From the NCBI RefSeq assembly GCF_001280425.1, contig NZ_LIUF01000007.1, forward strand, positions 1 through 64,000: DNA of 64,000 bases, read 5' to 3'. The first letter of the stretch is position 1, and every line of letters begins with the position of its first letter. Positions 14,527 to 22,992 of this stretch are shown one piece after another. Source of the stretch: Haloarcula rubripromontorii (GTDB lineage Archaea; Halobacteriota; Halobacteria; Halobacteriales; Haloarculaceae). The notes under the pieces were generated by a model that was not told where the DNA came from, searched no databases, and worked only from the letters and a program-made list of their open reading frames with translations. The position numbers and the translations under genes were made by a program.

Positions 14527-15243
14527 ATGAGTGAAGCACAAGCAGAACACGGGGGACTCCAGCTTACCCTGAGCATCTGGCATCCTGACTGCTGGACGCT
14601 CGAAGTGACCGACAAGACGGCGGCTGGCTTGCTGGCTCACGGCGTGTACAACACACAGAACGGTAGCGTAAAGGGCCTGTTCACGGCGTACGCTGACAGT
14701 ATTAGTGAGGTCGAGGACCTCATCGACGCGACTCGTGACTCGTCGCTGACCGACTCTGTGCTGGAGCTGCGCGAGCGCCACGGGGCGACTGGCACCGGCT
14801 CGTCGCCGGGAAACACGACCAGAGAGCTGTTCGTCGAGTACAATCCGGACAACACCATCAGCGACAGCCTGCTCTCGCGCGGGTTCATTCACAACGACCC
14901 GGTCCGGGTCCGGCACGGTCGCGAACATTGGCCGGTGTTTTTCCCGGATTCACGCGACGAAGCTGAGTCACTCCTCGACGAGATCCGCGAGGAGCAGTCG
15001 GCCGATATCGAAGTCACGCGAATCACGTCCGCCGGCGGCGGCAATCCGCAGCAACTCCGGCGGATGGACCGCCTCTCAGACAGCCAGCGCGAGGCGTTCG
15101 AACTCGCTCGACAGGAGGATTACTACGCGTGGCCGCGGGGTATCTCGACGCGCGAACTCGCCTCGAAGCTCGGCGTCTCGAAGACGACGCTGTTAGAACA
15201 CCTTCGGAAGGCAGAAGCGAAACTGCTCGACCCGGACACCTAG
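14527..15243 (+). CDS. Bat-type HTH_10 transcriptional regulator
   Basis: 238 residues. The C-terminal 55 residues, LSDSQREAFELARQEDYYAWPRG... ISTRELASKLGVSKTTLLEHLRKAEAKL, are the HTH_10 domain of bacterio-opsin-activator-like regulators. The N-terminal 170 residues form the beta-rich sensing region (TLSIWHPDCWTLEVTD at the start) seen in haloarchaeal relatives, without PAS or GAF. Divergent from the aldehyde dehydrogenase, convergent with proline dehydrogenase: it is the natural candidate for the regulator of the proline/hydroxyproline genes and for binding the shared CCATGG motif. TATA-like TACCTTTAGC lies about 30 bases upstream. Confidence 0.9.
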   Translation: MSEAQAEHGGLQLTLSIWHPDCWTLEVTDKTAAGLLAHGVYNTQNGSVKGLFTAYADSISEVEDLIDATRDSSLTDSVLELRERHGATGTGSSPGNTTRELFVEYNPDNTISDSLLSRGFIHNDPVRVRHGREHWPVFFPDSRDEAESLLDEIREEQSADIEVTRITSAGGGNPQQLRRMDRLSDSQREAFELARQEDYYAWPRGISTRELASKLGVSKTTLLEHLRKAEAKLLDPDT

Positions 15244-15306
15244 CTCAGGACTGCACGGACGGCAAACAGCGACACCTAGCTCAGAACGGCCCGGACAGCA
15301 AACAGC
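15235..15306. repeat. Tandem duplication of a 36-bp unit at convergent gene ends
   Basis: Two 36-base units (15235-15270 and 15271-15306) both start GACACCTAGCTCAG and end CAAACAGC, differing at four positions. Unit 1 contains the stop of the regulator; unit 2 contains the stop and last codons of proline dehydrogenase. One gene tail was copied beside the other. Confidence 0.85.
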
Positions 15307-16112
15307 GCGTTCTCCTTGCGCTCGCGGACGCGCCGGTAGAAGTAGGAGAACCACTTGTCGCCGTAGGGGATGTACTGCCACATCGGGACGCCCTCGGCGG
15401 CGAGGTCGCGCTGGGCGTCATCGCGGACGCCCATCAGCATCTGGACTTCGTAGTCAGTGCCGTACTCGTCGTGGAGGTCCTTCGCGTAGTCTATCATCGC
15501 CGGATCGTGGCTGCCGACGCCGATGCCGCCCTCGAATTCCTCGAACATCAGTTCGAGACAGTCCCGATAGGCTTCGTTGACACGCTCTTTCTTTTTGTAG
15601 GAGACCGTTTTCGGCTCGGAGTAGGCCCCCTTGACAAGCCGGACTTTCCCGGGAAGGGGCGCGAGCCGTTCGAGGTCCTCGGGCGTTCGCTTGAGGTTGG
15701 CCTGTGTGCAGACGCCAACGCCGCCCTCGTGTTCCGTGACGAGTCGCTCGTACGCGTCGAGGGTCACATCTGTCGTGGTGTAGTCCTCCATATCGACCCA
15801 GACAAAGACGCCGCGGTCATCGCCGGCCGCGACGATGCGTTCGAGGTTTTCGACGAACACCTCGTCGCCAACGTCGAGGCCGATCTGTGAGGGCTTGACT
15901 GAGATACAGCAGTCGAGGCCGCTCCTGTCGATTTCCTTGACCAACTCGATGTACTGGTCTGCGTCCTCGTCGGCCGGCTGGCGCTCGTCGTAGTGTTCGC
16001 CTAACAGATTCAGGATGCCCTTGACGTCGTCGTCGTTGAGCGAAGCGACGTGGTCGAGCGCCCCCGGCGCTGTCTCCCCGGCGACGAAGTTGTTCGCTAT
16101 CGGCGGAATCAT
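15276..16112 (-). CDS. putA: Proline dehydrogenase (PRODH)
   Basis: 278 residues, monofunctional PRODH TIM barrel that oxidises L-proline to pyrroline-5-carboxylate with FAD. Recognised by SVKPSQIGLDVG, FVWVDMEDYTTTD, KVRLVKGAYSEPK, GIGVGSHDPAMIDYA, YEVQMLMGVR and the C-terminal YIPYGDKWFSYFYRRVRERKENALF that binds the substrate carboxylate through arginines. Product would go to the P5C dehydrogenase at 12813. A half-copy of the shared motif (GGTAGG on the minus strand near 16151-16157) lies in the upstream region with TATA-like GATATAG. Its last codons are in the 36-bp duplicated unit. Confidence 0.95.
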   Translation of the reverse strand: MIPPIANNFVAGETAPGALDHVASLNDDDVKGILNLLGEHYDERQPADEDADQYIELVKEIDRSGLDCCISVKPSQIGLDVGDEVFVENLERIVAAGDDRGVFVWVDMEDYTTTDVTLDAYERLVTEHEGGVGVCTQANLKRTPEDLERLAPLPGKVRLVKGAYSEPKTVSYKKKERVNEAYRDCLELMFEEFEGGIGVGSHDPAMIDYAKDLHDEYGTDYEVQMLMGVRDDAQRDLAAEGVPMWQYIPYGDKWFSYFYRRVRERKENALFAVRAVLS

Positions 16113-16183
16113 TATCGAAACTACGCCACTATATCAGCCTAAACGCACCCCCTACCAAAAAAATCAGCAGTTAGGTCATGAAA

Positions 16184-17149
16184 TCAAGCGAGCGTAAAAC
16201 TGCCGAGCGTATCGTCGTCGGTCCGATAAAACGTGTGTTCGCCCGTGATATGTGCTGTGCCAGAAACGACCGGGCTGGTCACGGTGACGCCGTTGGCGAC
16301 GCGGGTGTCGCTGATGTACCCCTCGAATGTTGATCCGACTGGGCCGGTCACTTCGACACGCTCGCCGATAGCGAGACCGCCGTCGGCGTGGTGAAGGGTC
16401 AATCGCGCACACGTGCCTGTTCCACAGGGAGAGCGGTCGACAGAGCCGTCGGCGAACACGACACAGCTCCGGTCGCCGCTGGCGGTGAGTTCGACTGCCG
16501 AGACGGCCACCCGCGCTCCGGTGACTGGATCCTCCGGTGTGGCGTCGTTGACTGCCCGACGGAGTTCCAGTGCGGGTTCGATACACTGCGTGGCATACTC
16601 GCCGTCAAGCGTGACACCGAGGCTGTCAGCGTCGACGACGGCGAAGTAGTTCCCGGAGTAGACGATACGAGCCTCGACTGGGTTGCCGTCCTGTTCGACG
16701 GGAACCGTCTCACAGACGTAACTGTCGACGTTTTCGAACGCAACGCGGCGGACAACGCCATCCGCTATTTCGACCGTCACGTCGACCAGTCCGGCGGGGG
16801 TTTCGACGGTCAGTTCTGGTGTCTCGGGGAGTTCGCCCTGTTCGATGAGTGCGGTCACGACCCCGATGAGGCCGTGGCCACACATATCCAGATAGCCGTC
16901 AGTATCCATGAAGAAAACCCCGAGGTCGGCCCGGTCTGTTGGCACCGGGACCGCTCCGAACATATCTGCGTGCCCACGGGGCTCCTGCATGAGGAGTTTC
17001 CGGATATTGTCAGCCGTGGCTGCAAACCGGTCGCGCTTCTCCCGGACGGTCTCTCCGCTGAGCGTGTCGGCCTCGACCCCATCGAGTACGATGCGCGTCG
17101 GCTCCCCGCCCGTGTGTGTGTCTACTGTAATAAACTCCGTTCGTTCCAT
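16184..17149 (-). CDS. Proline racemase / 4-hydroxyproline 2-epimerase family enzyme
   Basis: 321 residues. Both catalytic cysteines are present: Cys90 in MCGHG and Cys242 in SPCGTGTCARL. Having two cysteines points to a racemase/epimerase, whereas the dehydratase branch (trans-3-hydroxyproline) replaces one with Ser or Thr. N-terminal ITVDTHTGGEPTRI and RGHADMFGA are typical. Likely converts trans-4-hydroxy-L-proline to the cis-D form, or proline enantiomers; the genes for later hydroxyproline steps are not in the window, so proline racemisation feeding PRODH is equally possible. Divergent from the ABC transporter; the two share a 140-base promoter region with site C. Confidence 0.88.
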   Translation of the reverse strand: MERTEFITVDTHTGGEPTRIVLDGVEADTLSGETVREKRDRFAATADNIRKLLMQEPRGHADMFGAVPVPTDRADLGVFFMDTDGYLDMCGHGLIGVVTALIEQGELPETPELTVETPAGLVDVTVEIADGVVRRVAFENVDSYVCETVPVEQDGNPVEARIVYSGNYFAVVDADSLGVTLDGEYATQCIEPALELRRAVNDATPEDPVTGARVAVSAVELTASGDRSCVVFADGSVDRSPCGTGTCARLTLHHADGGLAIGERVEVTGPVGSTFEGYISDTRVANGVTVTSPVVSGTAHITGEHTFYRTDDDTLGSFTLA

Positions 17150-17225
17150 AGCCGTAGCGATACTCTATACGGCAAACGCGTTCCAGAAGTATTAATTCAC
17201 GGCTTCTCGTATGCCGTGGAGAACA

Positions 17226-17246
17226 TGGTGCCTACCATGGACGGGG
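17226..17246. promoter_or_regulatory. Putative operator C (palindromic CCATGG motif) before the ABC transporter
   Basis: CATGGTGCCTACCATGG is itself an inverted repeat (CATGGT / ACCATG) and continues ACGGGGA, as in site A. It ends about eight bases before the TATA-like GGTTATACA (17251-17259), where an activator would sit. An additional CACGGC...GCCGTG inverted repeat lies at 17202-17219. Confidence 0.55.
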
Positions 17247-17289
17247 ACACGGTTATACAGGGAGTTACGAAAAAGAATATCAGTATACC

Positions 17290-18591
17290 ATGAACGACCA
17301 TGACAAGCGCTCGATTGACAGGCGAACCGTAATCAAAGCCGCTGCCAGTGCTGGACTCGTCGGCCTCGCCGGCTGTTCCGGTGGTGCTCCCGAAGACGGT
17401 GGTGGCGACGGCGGCGATGGTGGTGGCGGCGACGGCGAATCAACGGATTCCGCGACGGACTCCGGGTCCGAAACCTACACTATCGGGATGGTTGACAGCC
17501 TCTCCGGGTCACTGTCGGCGTTCGGGCAGCGGAACCAGCGCGGCAAGGAGATCGCGCTTGATGATGTTAACGCCGTCGGCGTCGGTGGCGGCACACTGGA
17601 GATCTCACAGCAGGACGACCAGAGTACGAGTCAGGGTGGCGTCAGCGCGGCACAGACGCTGGTCAATCAGGAGGGTGTCCCGTTGCTCATCGGTACCGTC
17701 GGGAGCGGTGTCAGCACGGCTATCCACGAAAGCGTCGTCCAGAACACTGACGTTGTCCAGATCAGCCAGAACAGCACCAGCCCAAACCTGACGAACTTCC
17801 CAGACCTGCTTCGGATGCCGCCGGCAGGCAAGGCCCAGGCGGAGGCAATTTCGTCGCTCCTCAGCGAGGACGGCAACGAGTCCGCCGCCCTGGCCTGGAT
17901 TAACAACGATTACGGCCAGTCCGTGGGCGAGGCATTTATCGAGGCCTACGACGGAGAAATCGTCTACAACGAACCCCACGACCAGGGCCAGTCCTCCTAC
18001 AGCAGCACCATCTCCTCGATGTCCGACACCGACGCTGACGCGTGGGTGTTCATCACCTACCAGCCGGAGTTCGCGACAATGTCTCAGGAAGCGTTCGACC
18101 TGGGCGTCACCGATCAGGCCGCCTGGTACGGCGGTGACAGTGTCAAGGGTCCGAAAGTCCTCGAATCAGCTCCTGAGGGGAGCCTCGACGGAATGAAAGC
18201 CGTGGTTCCGAGCGTCCCACAGGACGCCGAGAACTACCAGGCGTTCGTCTCGGAATTCGAGGAGCGTTTCGGCGAGGAACCCACGTCGTGGTCGGCGTAC
18301 GCGTACGACGCGGTGATTGTCAGCGCACTCGCTATCGAAGCCGCAGACGAGTTCACGGGTTCAGCACTCATGGAGGTCGTCCGGGACGTGACCCGTCCCG
18401 AGGGCGAGGAAGCGACCACGTACGAGGAGGCACACGAAATTCTGGCCAACGGTGGCTCGCCGTCTGACGTGGACTACACCGGCGTGAGCGGCCCCATCGA
18501 CCTCGACGAGAACGGCGACCCGGTCGGGTTGCTACAGGTGTTCGAGGTCGTTGACCACGCGTACGAATCCGCCGGCTTCATCGAGGGCTAA
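17290..18591 (+). CDS. ABC transporter substrate-binding lipoprotein (LivJ-type)
   Basis: 433 residues. Tat lipoprotein signal: RRTVIKAAASAGLVGLAGC with the lipobox cysteine at about residue 31, then a Gly/Asp-rich linker (about 33-55). The mature part begins YTIGMVDSLSGSLSAFGQ and follows the type I periplasmic-binding fold of branched-chain amino acid/urea/amide receptors. Located outside the membrane, it delivers substrate to the permeases encoded next. TATA-like box at 17251-17259. Adjacent catabolic genes suggest proline, hydroxyproline or a betaine as substrate rather than leucine; this is inference. Confidence 0.93.
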   Translation: MNDHDKRSIDRRTVIKAAASAGLVGLAGCSGGAPEDGGGDGGDGGGGDGESTDSATDSGSETYTIGMVDSLSGSLSAFGQRNQRGKEIALDDVNAVGVGGGTLEISQQDDQSTSQGGVSAAQTLVNQEGVPLLIGTVGSGVSTAIHESVVQNTDVVQISQNSTSPNLTNFPDLLRMPPAGKAQAEAISSLLSEDGNESAALAWINNDYGQSVGEAFIEAYDGEIVYNEPHDQGQSSYSSTISSMSDTDADAWVFITYQPEFATMSQEAFDLGVTDQAAWYGGDSVKGPKVLESAPEGSLDGMKAVVPSVPQDAENYQAFVSEFEERFGEEPTSWSAYAYDAVIVSALAIEAADEFTGSALMEVVRDVTRPEGEEATTYEEAHEILANGGSPSDVDYTGVSGPIDLDENGDPVGLLQVFEVVDHAYESAGFIEG

Positions 18592-18621
18592 GGCGGCCAC
18601 GACTCTTTCCCATTTTCACCA

Positions 18622-19539
18622 ATGGCGCAGATATTACAATACCTGGCAAACGGGCTCGTTTTCAGTAGTATCATCATCCTCGGGAGTATCGGGCTCTCGC
18701 TGGTCTACAGCATCGCCGATTTCGCGAACTTCGCACACGGCGATACGATGACTCTGGGCGCGTACGGGGCGTTCGTCGCCTTCGGCGTGTTCGGTGGTCT
18801 CGGCGGCACCGTTCTTGGCCTCCCAATCGGCTTCTTCCTGGCCCTTGCAGTCGGGATGGCGCTTGCTGCCGTTGTCGCCGTCCTCACCCACGTTCTCGTG
18901 TACAAGCCCCTCGATACGGACTCGATCGGGTTGCTTATCACGAGCATCGGCGTGGCGTTCGTCTACCGCGCGGTGCTACAGGGGACGTTCGGGACGGACT
19001 TTCTACAGTATGACATCCGCCGTAGCGGACCGATTCCGCTGCTGCTTGACACACTCGATGTCGCCGTGACGCAGCGAGACGTGGCGATCATCGTCAGCGC
19101 GGCGGTGCTCGTCGTCGGCCTGCACCTCCTGCTCCAGCGGACAACGCTTGGCCGGAAGATGCGCGCGACGGCTGACAACCCCGACCTCGCACGCGTGAGC
19201 GGTATCCGAACTGACCGCGTCATTCTCGTCATGTGGGTCGTCGGCAGCGCCTTGGCCGCCGCCGGCGGCGTCTTCCTCGCACTGTACAGCCAGCTCGACC
19301 CGCGTATCGGCTTCAATATCCTGCTGGTCGTGTTCGCCGCGGTCATCCTCGGTGGTATCGGCTCGGTGTACGGCGCGATGCTCGGTGGCCTTCTCATCGG
19401 GATGCTCCACGAACTGACGCCGCTGCTTAGCGATGTCGGTCTTCCCATCAGCAACGCCTACGCGCCGGCTGTCGCGTTCGTCATCATGGTCGCGGTCCTG
19501 CTTGTCAGGCCTCGCGGCATCGCGGGTGATATGACATGA
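18622..19539 (+). CDS. ABC transporter permease (LivH-type)
   Basis: 305 residues, about eight membrane helices, beginning MAQILQYLANGLVFSSIIILGSIGLSLVYSIADFANFAHGD, which is the conserved N-terminus of LivH permeases (SLVY...NFAHGD). TTLGRKMRATADNPDLARVSGI is the cytoplasmic coupling region facing the ATPases. Ends by a four-base overlap with the next permease gene. One of two permeases forming the heterodimeric channel with LivM. Confidence 0.95.
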   Translation: MAQILQYLANGLVFSSIIILGSIGLSLVYSIADFANFAHGDTMTLGAYGAFVAFGVFGGLGGTVLGLPIGFFLALAVGMALAAVVAVLTHVLVYKPLDTDSIGLLITSIGVAFVYRAVLQGTFGTDFLQYDIRRSGPIPLLLDTLDVAVTQRDVAIIVSAAVLVVGLHLLLQRTTLGRKMRATADNPDLARVSGIRTDRVILVMWVVGSALAAAGGVFLALYSQLDPRIGFNILLVVFAAVILGGIGSVYGAMLGGLLIGMLHELTPLLSDVGLPISNAYAPAVAFVIMVAVLLVRPRGIAGDMT

Positions 19540-20645
19540 GCACGCTCGATGTCGGTGCCTACTCGGCCCGCGAGAAGGGCGTCGTGGGACTGCTCGGCGC
19601 GCTCGGCGCATTCTTGCTCCTGGCGGTTGTCACCGGCTTCCTCGCCCCGGCATACCTGCTGTATCTCGTTGGGCTGTCGGCGATGTACATGCTCCTCTCG
19701 ATGGGGCTGAACGTCCAGTGGGGGTACGGCGGCATGATCAACTTCAGCGTCGCGGCGTTCTTCGGCCTCGGCGCGTACGGGACCGCATTGCTGACGGCGT
19801 CCGGGTCGCCAATCTCCGGCGGCGTCAGCCCAGTTATCGCGCTGTTTGGCGGTCTCGGACTCGCCGCAGTGCTCGCGGTCATCATCGGGTATCCGACGCT
19901 GAAGCTCCGCGACGACTACCTCGCAATCGCGTCGCTGGGCCTTGCAGAGGTCGTCCGAATCTTCATCCTCAACGAGTCCCAGTGGACGGCGGGCAGCGCC
20001 GGCCTGACCGGCATCCCGCTGTTCTTCTCCGACTGGCCGATCCTCGGCGACCTGACCTACCCGTACGTCTTCTACGTGGGCGGGGCTCCGCTGTTTTACA
20101 CGACCCAGTCGGTTGTCACCAGCCTGCTGAACGTCGTCCTCGTCACGGTCATCGTCGCGGCGGTCTACCTGTTCCTCCGCCGCATCCACCGGTCGCCGTG
20201 GGGCCGCGTCCTGCGGACAATCCGGACCGACGAGGACCTCGCGGAGACGCTGGGCAAGAACACGTTCGCGTTCAAGATGCAGGCCTTTGTCATCGGGAGC
20301 CTCATCATGGCGCTCGCCGGCGTGTTCTACTCCCACCTCGTGCTGTTTGTCAGCCCGCAGGACCTCCAGCCCATCACGACGTTCTACGTCTGGGTCGCCG
20401 TCATCCTCGGCGGCACCGGCAGCGACCGCGGCGCGATGCTGGGCGGGTTCACCATCGTCGCCATCCAGCAGGGGACGCGGTTCATGACCGACACGGGCGC
20501 GCTGCCCATCGGCGCGGCACCGCTCCGACTCATGCTGGTCGGGTTGCTTATCATCTTCATCGTCAGACTCCGCCCGGAGGGGATTCTCCCGCCGGAGCGC
20601 GAACTTATCTGGCCCGACTCGCTGGGCGGTGGTCGCGATGAGTGA
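19536..20645 (+). CDS. ABC transporter permease (LivM-type)
   Basis: 369 residues, around nine to ten membrane helices. Typical LivM strings: GLNVQWGYGGMINFSVAAFFGLGAYGTALLT, PTLKLRDDYLAIASLGLAEVVRI, WGRVLRTIRTDEDLAETLGKN and VILGGTGSDRGAMLGG. Starts with ATGA overlap after LivH and its last eight bases overlap the LivG gene. Partner permease for the same importer. Confidence 0.95.
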   Translation: MSTLDVGAYSAREKGVVGLLGALGAFLLLAVVTGFLAPAYLLYLVGLSAMYMLLSMGLNVQWGYGGMINFSVAAFFGLGAYGTALLTASGSPISGGVSPVIALFGGLGLAAVLAVIIGYPTLKLRDDYLAIASLGLAEVVRIFILNESQWTAGSAGLTGIPLFFSDWPILGDLTYPYVFYVGGAPLFYTTQSVVTSLLNVVLVTVIVAAVYLFLRRIHRSPWGRVLRTIRTDEDLAETLGKNTFAFKMQAFVIGSLIMALAGVFYSHLVLFVSPQDLQPITTFYVWVAVILGGTGSDRGAMLGGFTIVAIQQGTRFMTDTGALPIGAAPLRLMLVGLLIIFIVRLRPEGILPPERELIWPDSLGGGRDE

Positions 20646-21450
20646 GCAGTCGCTCGTCTCCGACGGACCAATTCTCGGAAAGGACGACCCGGTGCTCCGG
20701 GCCGAAGGACTGGAGAAACGCTTCGGCGGCCTCGTGGCGACTGACGACGCGTCCATCGAGGTCGAACGCGGCACGATTACGGGCCTCATCGGTCCCAACG
20801 GGGCCGGCAAATCGACGCTGTTCAATCTCGTCTCGGGCTTCTACGAACCCGATGCGGGCTCCGTCTCGGTCAACGGCGTCGACGTAACCGGCCGGAAGCC
20901 ACACGAAATCGCCGATCAGGGAATGATTCGGACGTTCCAGACGCCGCGCAAACCGGAGGGGATGACCGTTCGGGAGGCGCTGCTGGTGGGCCCACACGAC
21001 CAGACCGGGGAATCGATTATCCCGCTGTTCACCTCGCCAAGCACCGTCGAACAGGAGGAACGACGCTCGCTCGAACAGGCCCAGCAGATGCTCGAACGGT
21101 TCGAAATCGGCGACCTGGCGACTCAGCCCGCAACGGACCTCTCGGGTGGGCAGATGAAACTGGTCGAACTGGCCCGCGGGATGATGGCCGAACCCGACCT
21201 GTTGCTGCTCGATGAGCCGGTCGCCGGCGTCAATCCCGTGCTGGCCGACAAACTGGCTGGGTTCATCGAGGAACTTAACGAGGAAGGCATCACCTTCCTC
21301 ATCATCGAACACGACATGAACTTCATCATGCGGCTTGCTGACCCGATTATCGTCCTCAATCAGGGGAGTGTCCTCGTGGAAGGGCCGCCCGAGGCGGTCC
21401 GGAGCGACGAGCGCGTCATCGACGCCTATCTGGGAGGGCCGTCGGAATGA
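20638..21450 (+). CDS. ABC transporter ATP-binding protein (LivG-type)
   Basis: 270 residues from ATG 20638 (MSEQSLVSDGPILG); the GTG at 20629 is less likely. Walker A GPNGAGKST, signature LSGGQMKLVELARGMM, Walker B LLLLDEPVAGV and switch His in IIEHDMNFIM. LivG features such as IRTFQTPRKPEGMTV and INPVLADK-type loop are present. Eight-base overlap with LivM and four-base overlap with LivF indicate one transcript. Confidence 0.95.
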   Translation: MSEQSLVSDGPILGKDDPVLRAEGLEKRFGGLVATDDASIEVERGTITGLIGPNGAGKSTLFNLVSGFYEPDAGSVSVNGVDVTGRKPHEIADQGMIRTFQTPRKPEGMTVREALLVGPHDQTGESIIPLFTSPSTVEQEERRSLEQAQQMLERFEIGDLATQPATDLSGGQMKLVELARGMMAEPDLLLLDEPVAGVNPVLADKLAGFIEELNEEGITFLIIEHDMNFIMRLADPIIVLNQGSVLVEGPPEAVRSDERVIDAYLGGPSE

Positions 21451-22169
21451 CTGGCCCTATCCTCACCGTCGATGGCGTCGACAGCGGCTACGGCGAGGTG
21501 CAGGTGCTCGACGACCTCTCGCTGACGCTTGGTGAGGGGGAAATCGCCTGCCTCGTCGGCCCGAACGGGGCCGGCAAGTCCACCGTCCTCAAGACGGTGT
21601 TCGGCATGCTGACGCCGTGGACCGGTTCCGTCCGTCTGGGCGACCGCGAGATCGGCGGGATGGCCCCCGAAGACATCGTCCGCATCGGTGTCGGCTACGT
21701 CCCACAGACGGAGAACGTGTTCGGCTCGCTGACCATCGACGAGAACCTCCGGATGGGTGGGGTCGCCCGTGACGGCGGCCTCGACGAGGTCGTGACCGAA
21801 CTGTACGACCGGTTCCCTATCCTCGACGACAAGCGCGACGCGAACGCAAAGACGCTCTCGGGCGGCCAGCGGCAGGTGCTGGCCTTCGCCCGTGCGCTTG
21901 TGATGGAACCTGACGTGTTGCTCATCGATGAGCCAAGTGCCGGGCTGGCACCGAACACCGCAAAAGAGGTGTTCGACGACGTGGAGACGGTCAACGAACT
22001 CGGCACGTCGATTCTCATGGTCGAGCAGAACGCCCGCGAGGGACTGGGCATCTCAGACCGCGGGTTCGTCCTCGACCAGGGGACGGTCAAGTTCGAGGGC
22101 GAGGCCGACTCGCTGCTCGATGACCCCGAGGTGTCACGGCTGTATCTCGGCGGCGAATCCCGTCGCTGA
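21447..22169 (+). CDS. ABC transporter ATP-binding protein (LivF-type)
   Basis: 240 residues. Walker A GPNGAGKST, Q-loop VGYVPQTENVFGSLTIDENLRMG, signature LSGGQRQVLAFARALV, Walker B LLIDEPSAGLAP and SILMVEQNAREGL. The QTENVF and VEQNA strings are LivF-specific. Last gene of the transporter operon; starts in an ATGA overlap with LivG. Short arginine tail. Confidence 0.95.
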   Translation: MTGPILTVDGVDSGYGEVQVLDDLSLTLGEGEIACLVGPNGAGKSTVLKTVFGMLTPWTGSVRLGDREIGGMAPEDIVRIGVGYVPQTENVFGSLTIDENLRMGGVARDGGLDEVVTELYDRFPILDDKRDANAKTLSGGQRQVLAFARALVMEPDVLLIDEPSAGLAPNTAKEVFDDVETVNELGTSILMVEQNAREGLGISDRGFVLDQGTVKFEGEADSLLDDPEVSRLYLGGESRR

Positions 22170-22286
22170 CCGCTCTTTTCGCTGTTTTCGTCACGCTCGC
22201 CGCGGAGCCACAGCAACGACTCCCCGGGTGTTACACTCGGACAGACAAGGCAACACAGAAAAGCCCCCCTTGCATACCGCCTGCCA

Positions 22287-22697
22287 ATGACTGTGACGCT
22301 GCCGACTGAAGCCGATGACTGGGCTGCTGCGTGGCGCGACCGGATCAACGAGCGGGCCGCGTTCGCTGACAGCGCTGACGGCTTCACCGCCGCGTTCTGC
22401 TTCGAAATCCGCGCCGACGACGCTTACTCCGGCGAACCGATACAGTTCTCCGTCGTCATCGAGGACGGCGTCTGCACCGCCGCCGGGACGGCCGCGGACC
22501 CCGAGTACGACTTCGCGTTCCGTGGCCCCTACAGCCAGTGGGTCACAATGTTGCAGGGCGACCTCGACATCTCCGCCGCCGCGATGGACGGGACCTTTGC
22601 TGTCGAGGGCGACACGATGCGGCTGCTTCGCCGGCAGGACACAATCGCCGAGATGGTCGCGGCGGCACAGAACGTCGACACCGAGTTCGAGTACTGA
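22287..22697 (+). CDS. SCP2 sterol-carrier-domain protein
   Basis: 136 residues resembling haloarchaeal SCP2 proteins: FCFEIRADDAYSGEPIQFSVVIEDGVCTAAGTAADPEYDFAFRGPYSQW followed by LQGDLDISAAAMDGTFAVEGDTMRLLRRQDTIAEMVAAA. The alternating strands and the final helix form a hydrophobic cavity that binds lipids or acyl-CoA. Stands alone after the transporter operon with its own 117-base upstream gap; no catalytic site. Role in lipid handling is inferred from the family. Confidence 0.85.
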   Translation: MTVTLPTEADDWAAAWRDRINERAAFADSADGFTAAFCFEIRADDAYSGEPIQFSVVIEDGVCTAAGTAADPEYDFAFRGPYSQWVTMLQGDLDISAAAMDGTFAVEGDTMRLLRRQDTIAEMVAAAQNVDTEFEY

Positions 22698-22735
22698 CCG
22701 ACGGGCTTTTGTCCGCCCGCTTGGCCTACACGGGT

Positions 22736-22981
22736 ATGCTCGACAAACTCGGTGCGGTTGGTATCGGCGGCATCGTCGTGTTGCTCGCCGGCATCGGTCT
22801 GGTCGCGTGGAAGGCACCTATCGTCGCCGTCGGTATCGCTCTGGTCGTCGGCGGCCTCGGGCTGGTCGTCTACGGACTCGTCACGAGCCTGCTCGGCGCG
22901 TTCGGCCTCGGTGGCGGCATGGGCGGTATGGGTGGCGGCGGCATGGGCGGTGGCGGTATGGGCGGCGACGGCATGCCCTGA
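22736..22981 (+). CDS. Small membrane protein with Gly-Met-rich tail (DUF7470-like)
   Basis: 81 residues from ATG 22736. Two hydrophobic helices (about 7-25 and 28-58) are followed by a tail of GGGMGGMGGGGMGG type repeats (about 59-81). The tail has six methionines and no charged residue except one Asp, unusual for an acidic haloarchaeal proteome; such tails could bind metal or mediate assembly. Follows the SCP2 gene by 38 bases on the same strand, so co-transcription is possible. No function known. Confidence 0.75.
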   Translation: MLDKLGAVGIGGIVVLLAGIGLVAWKAPIVAVGIALVVGGLGLVVYGLVTSLLGAFGLGGGMGGMGGGGMGGGGMGGDGMP

Positions 22982-22992
22982 GGCGGGGACGA

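Noticed and set aside
19458-20825. 455-residue minus-strand frame opposite the permease genes
   Set aside because: Antisense shadow of two LivH/LivM genes; no recognisable domain.
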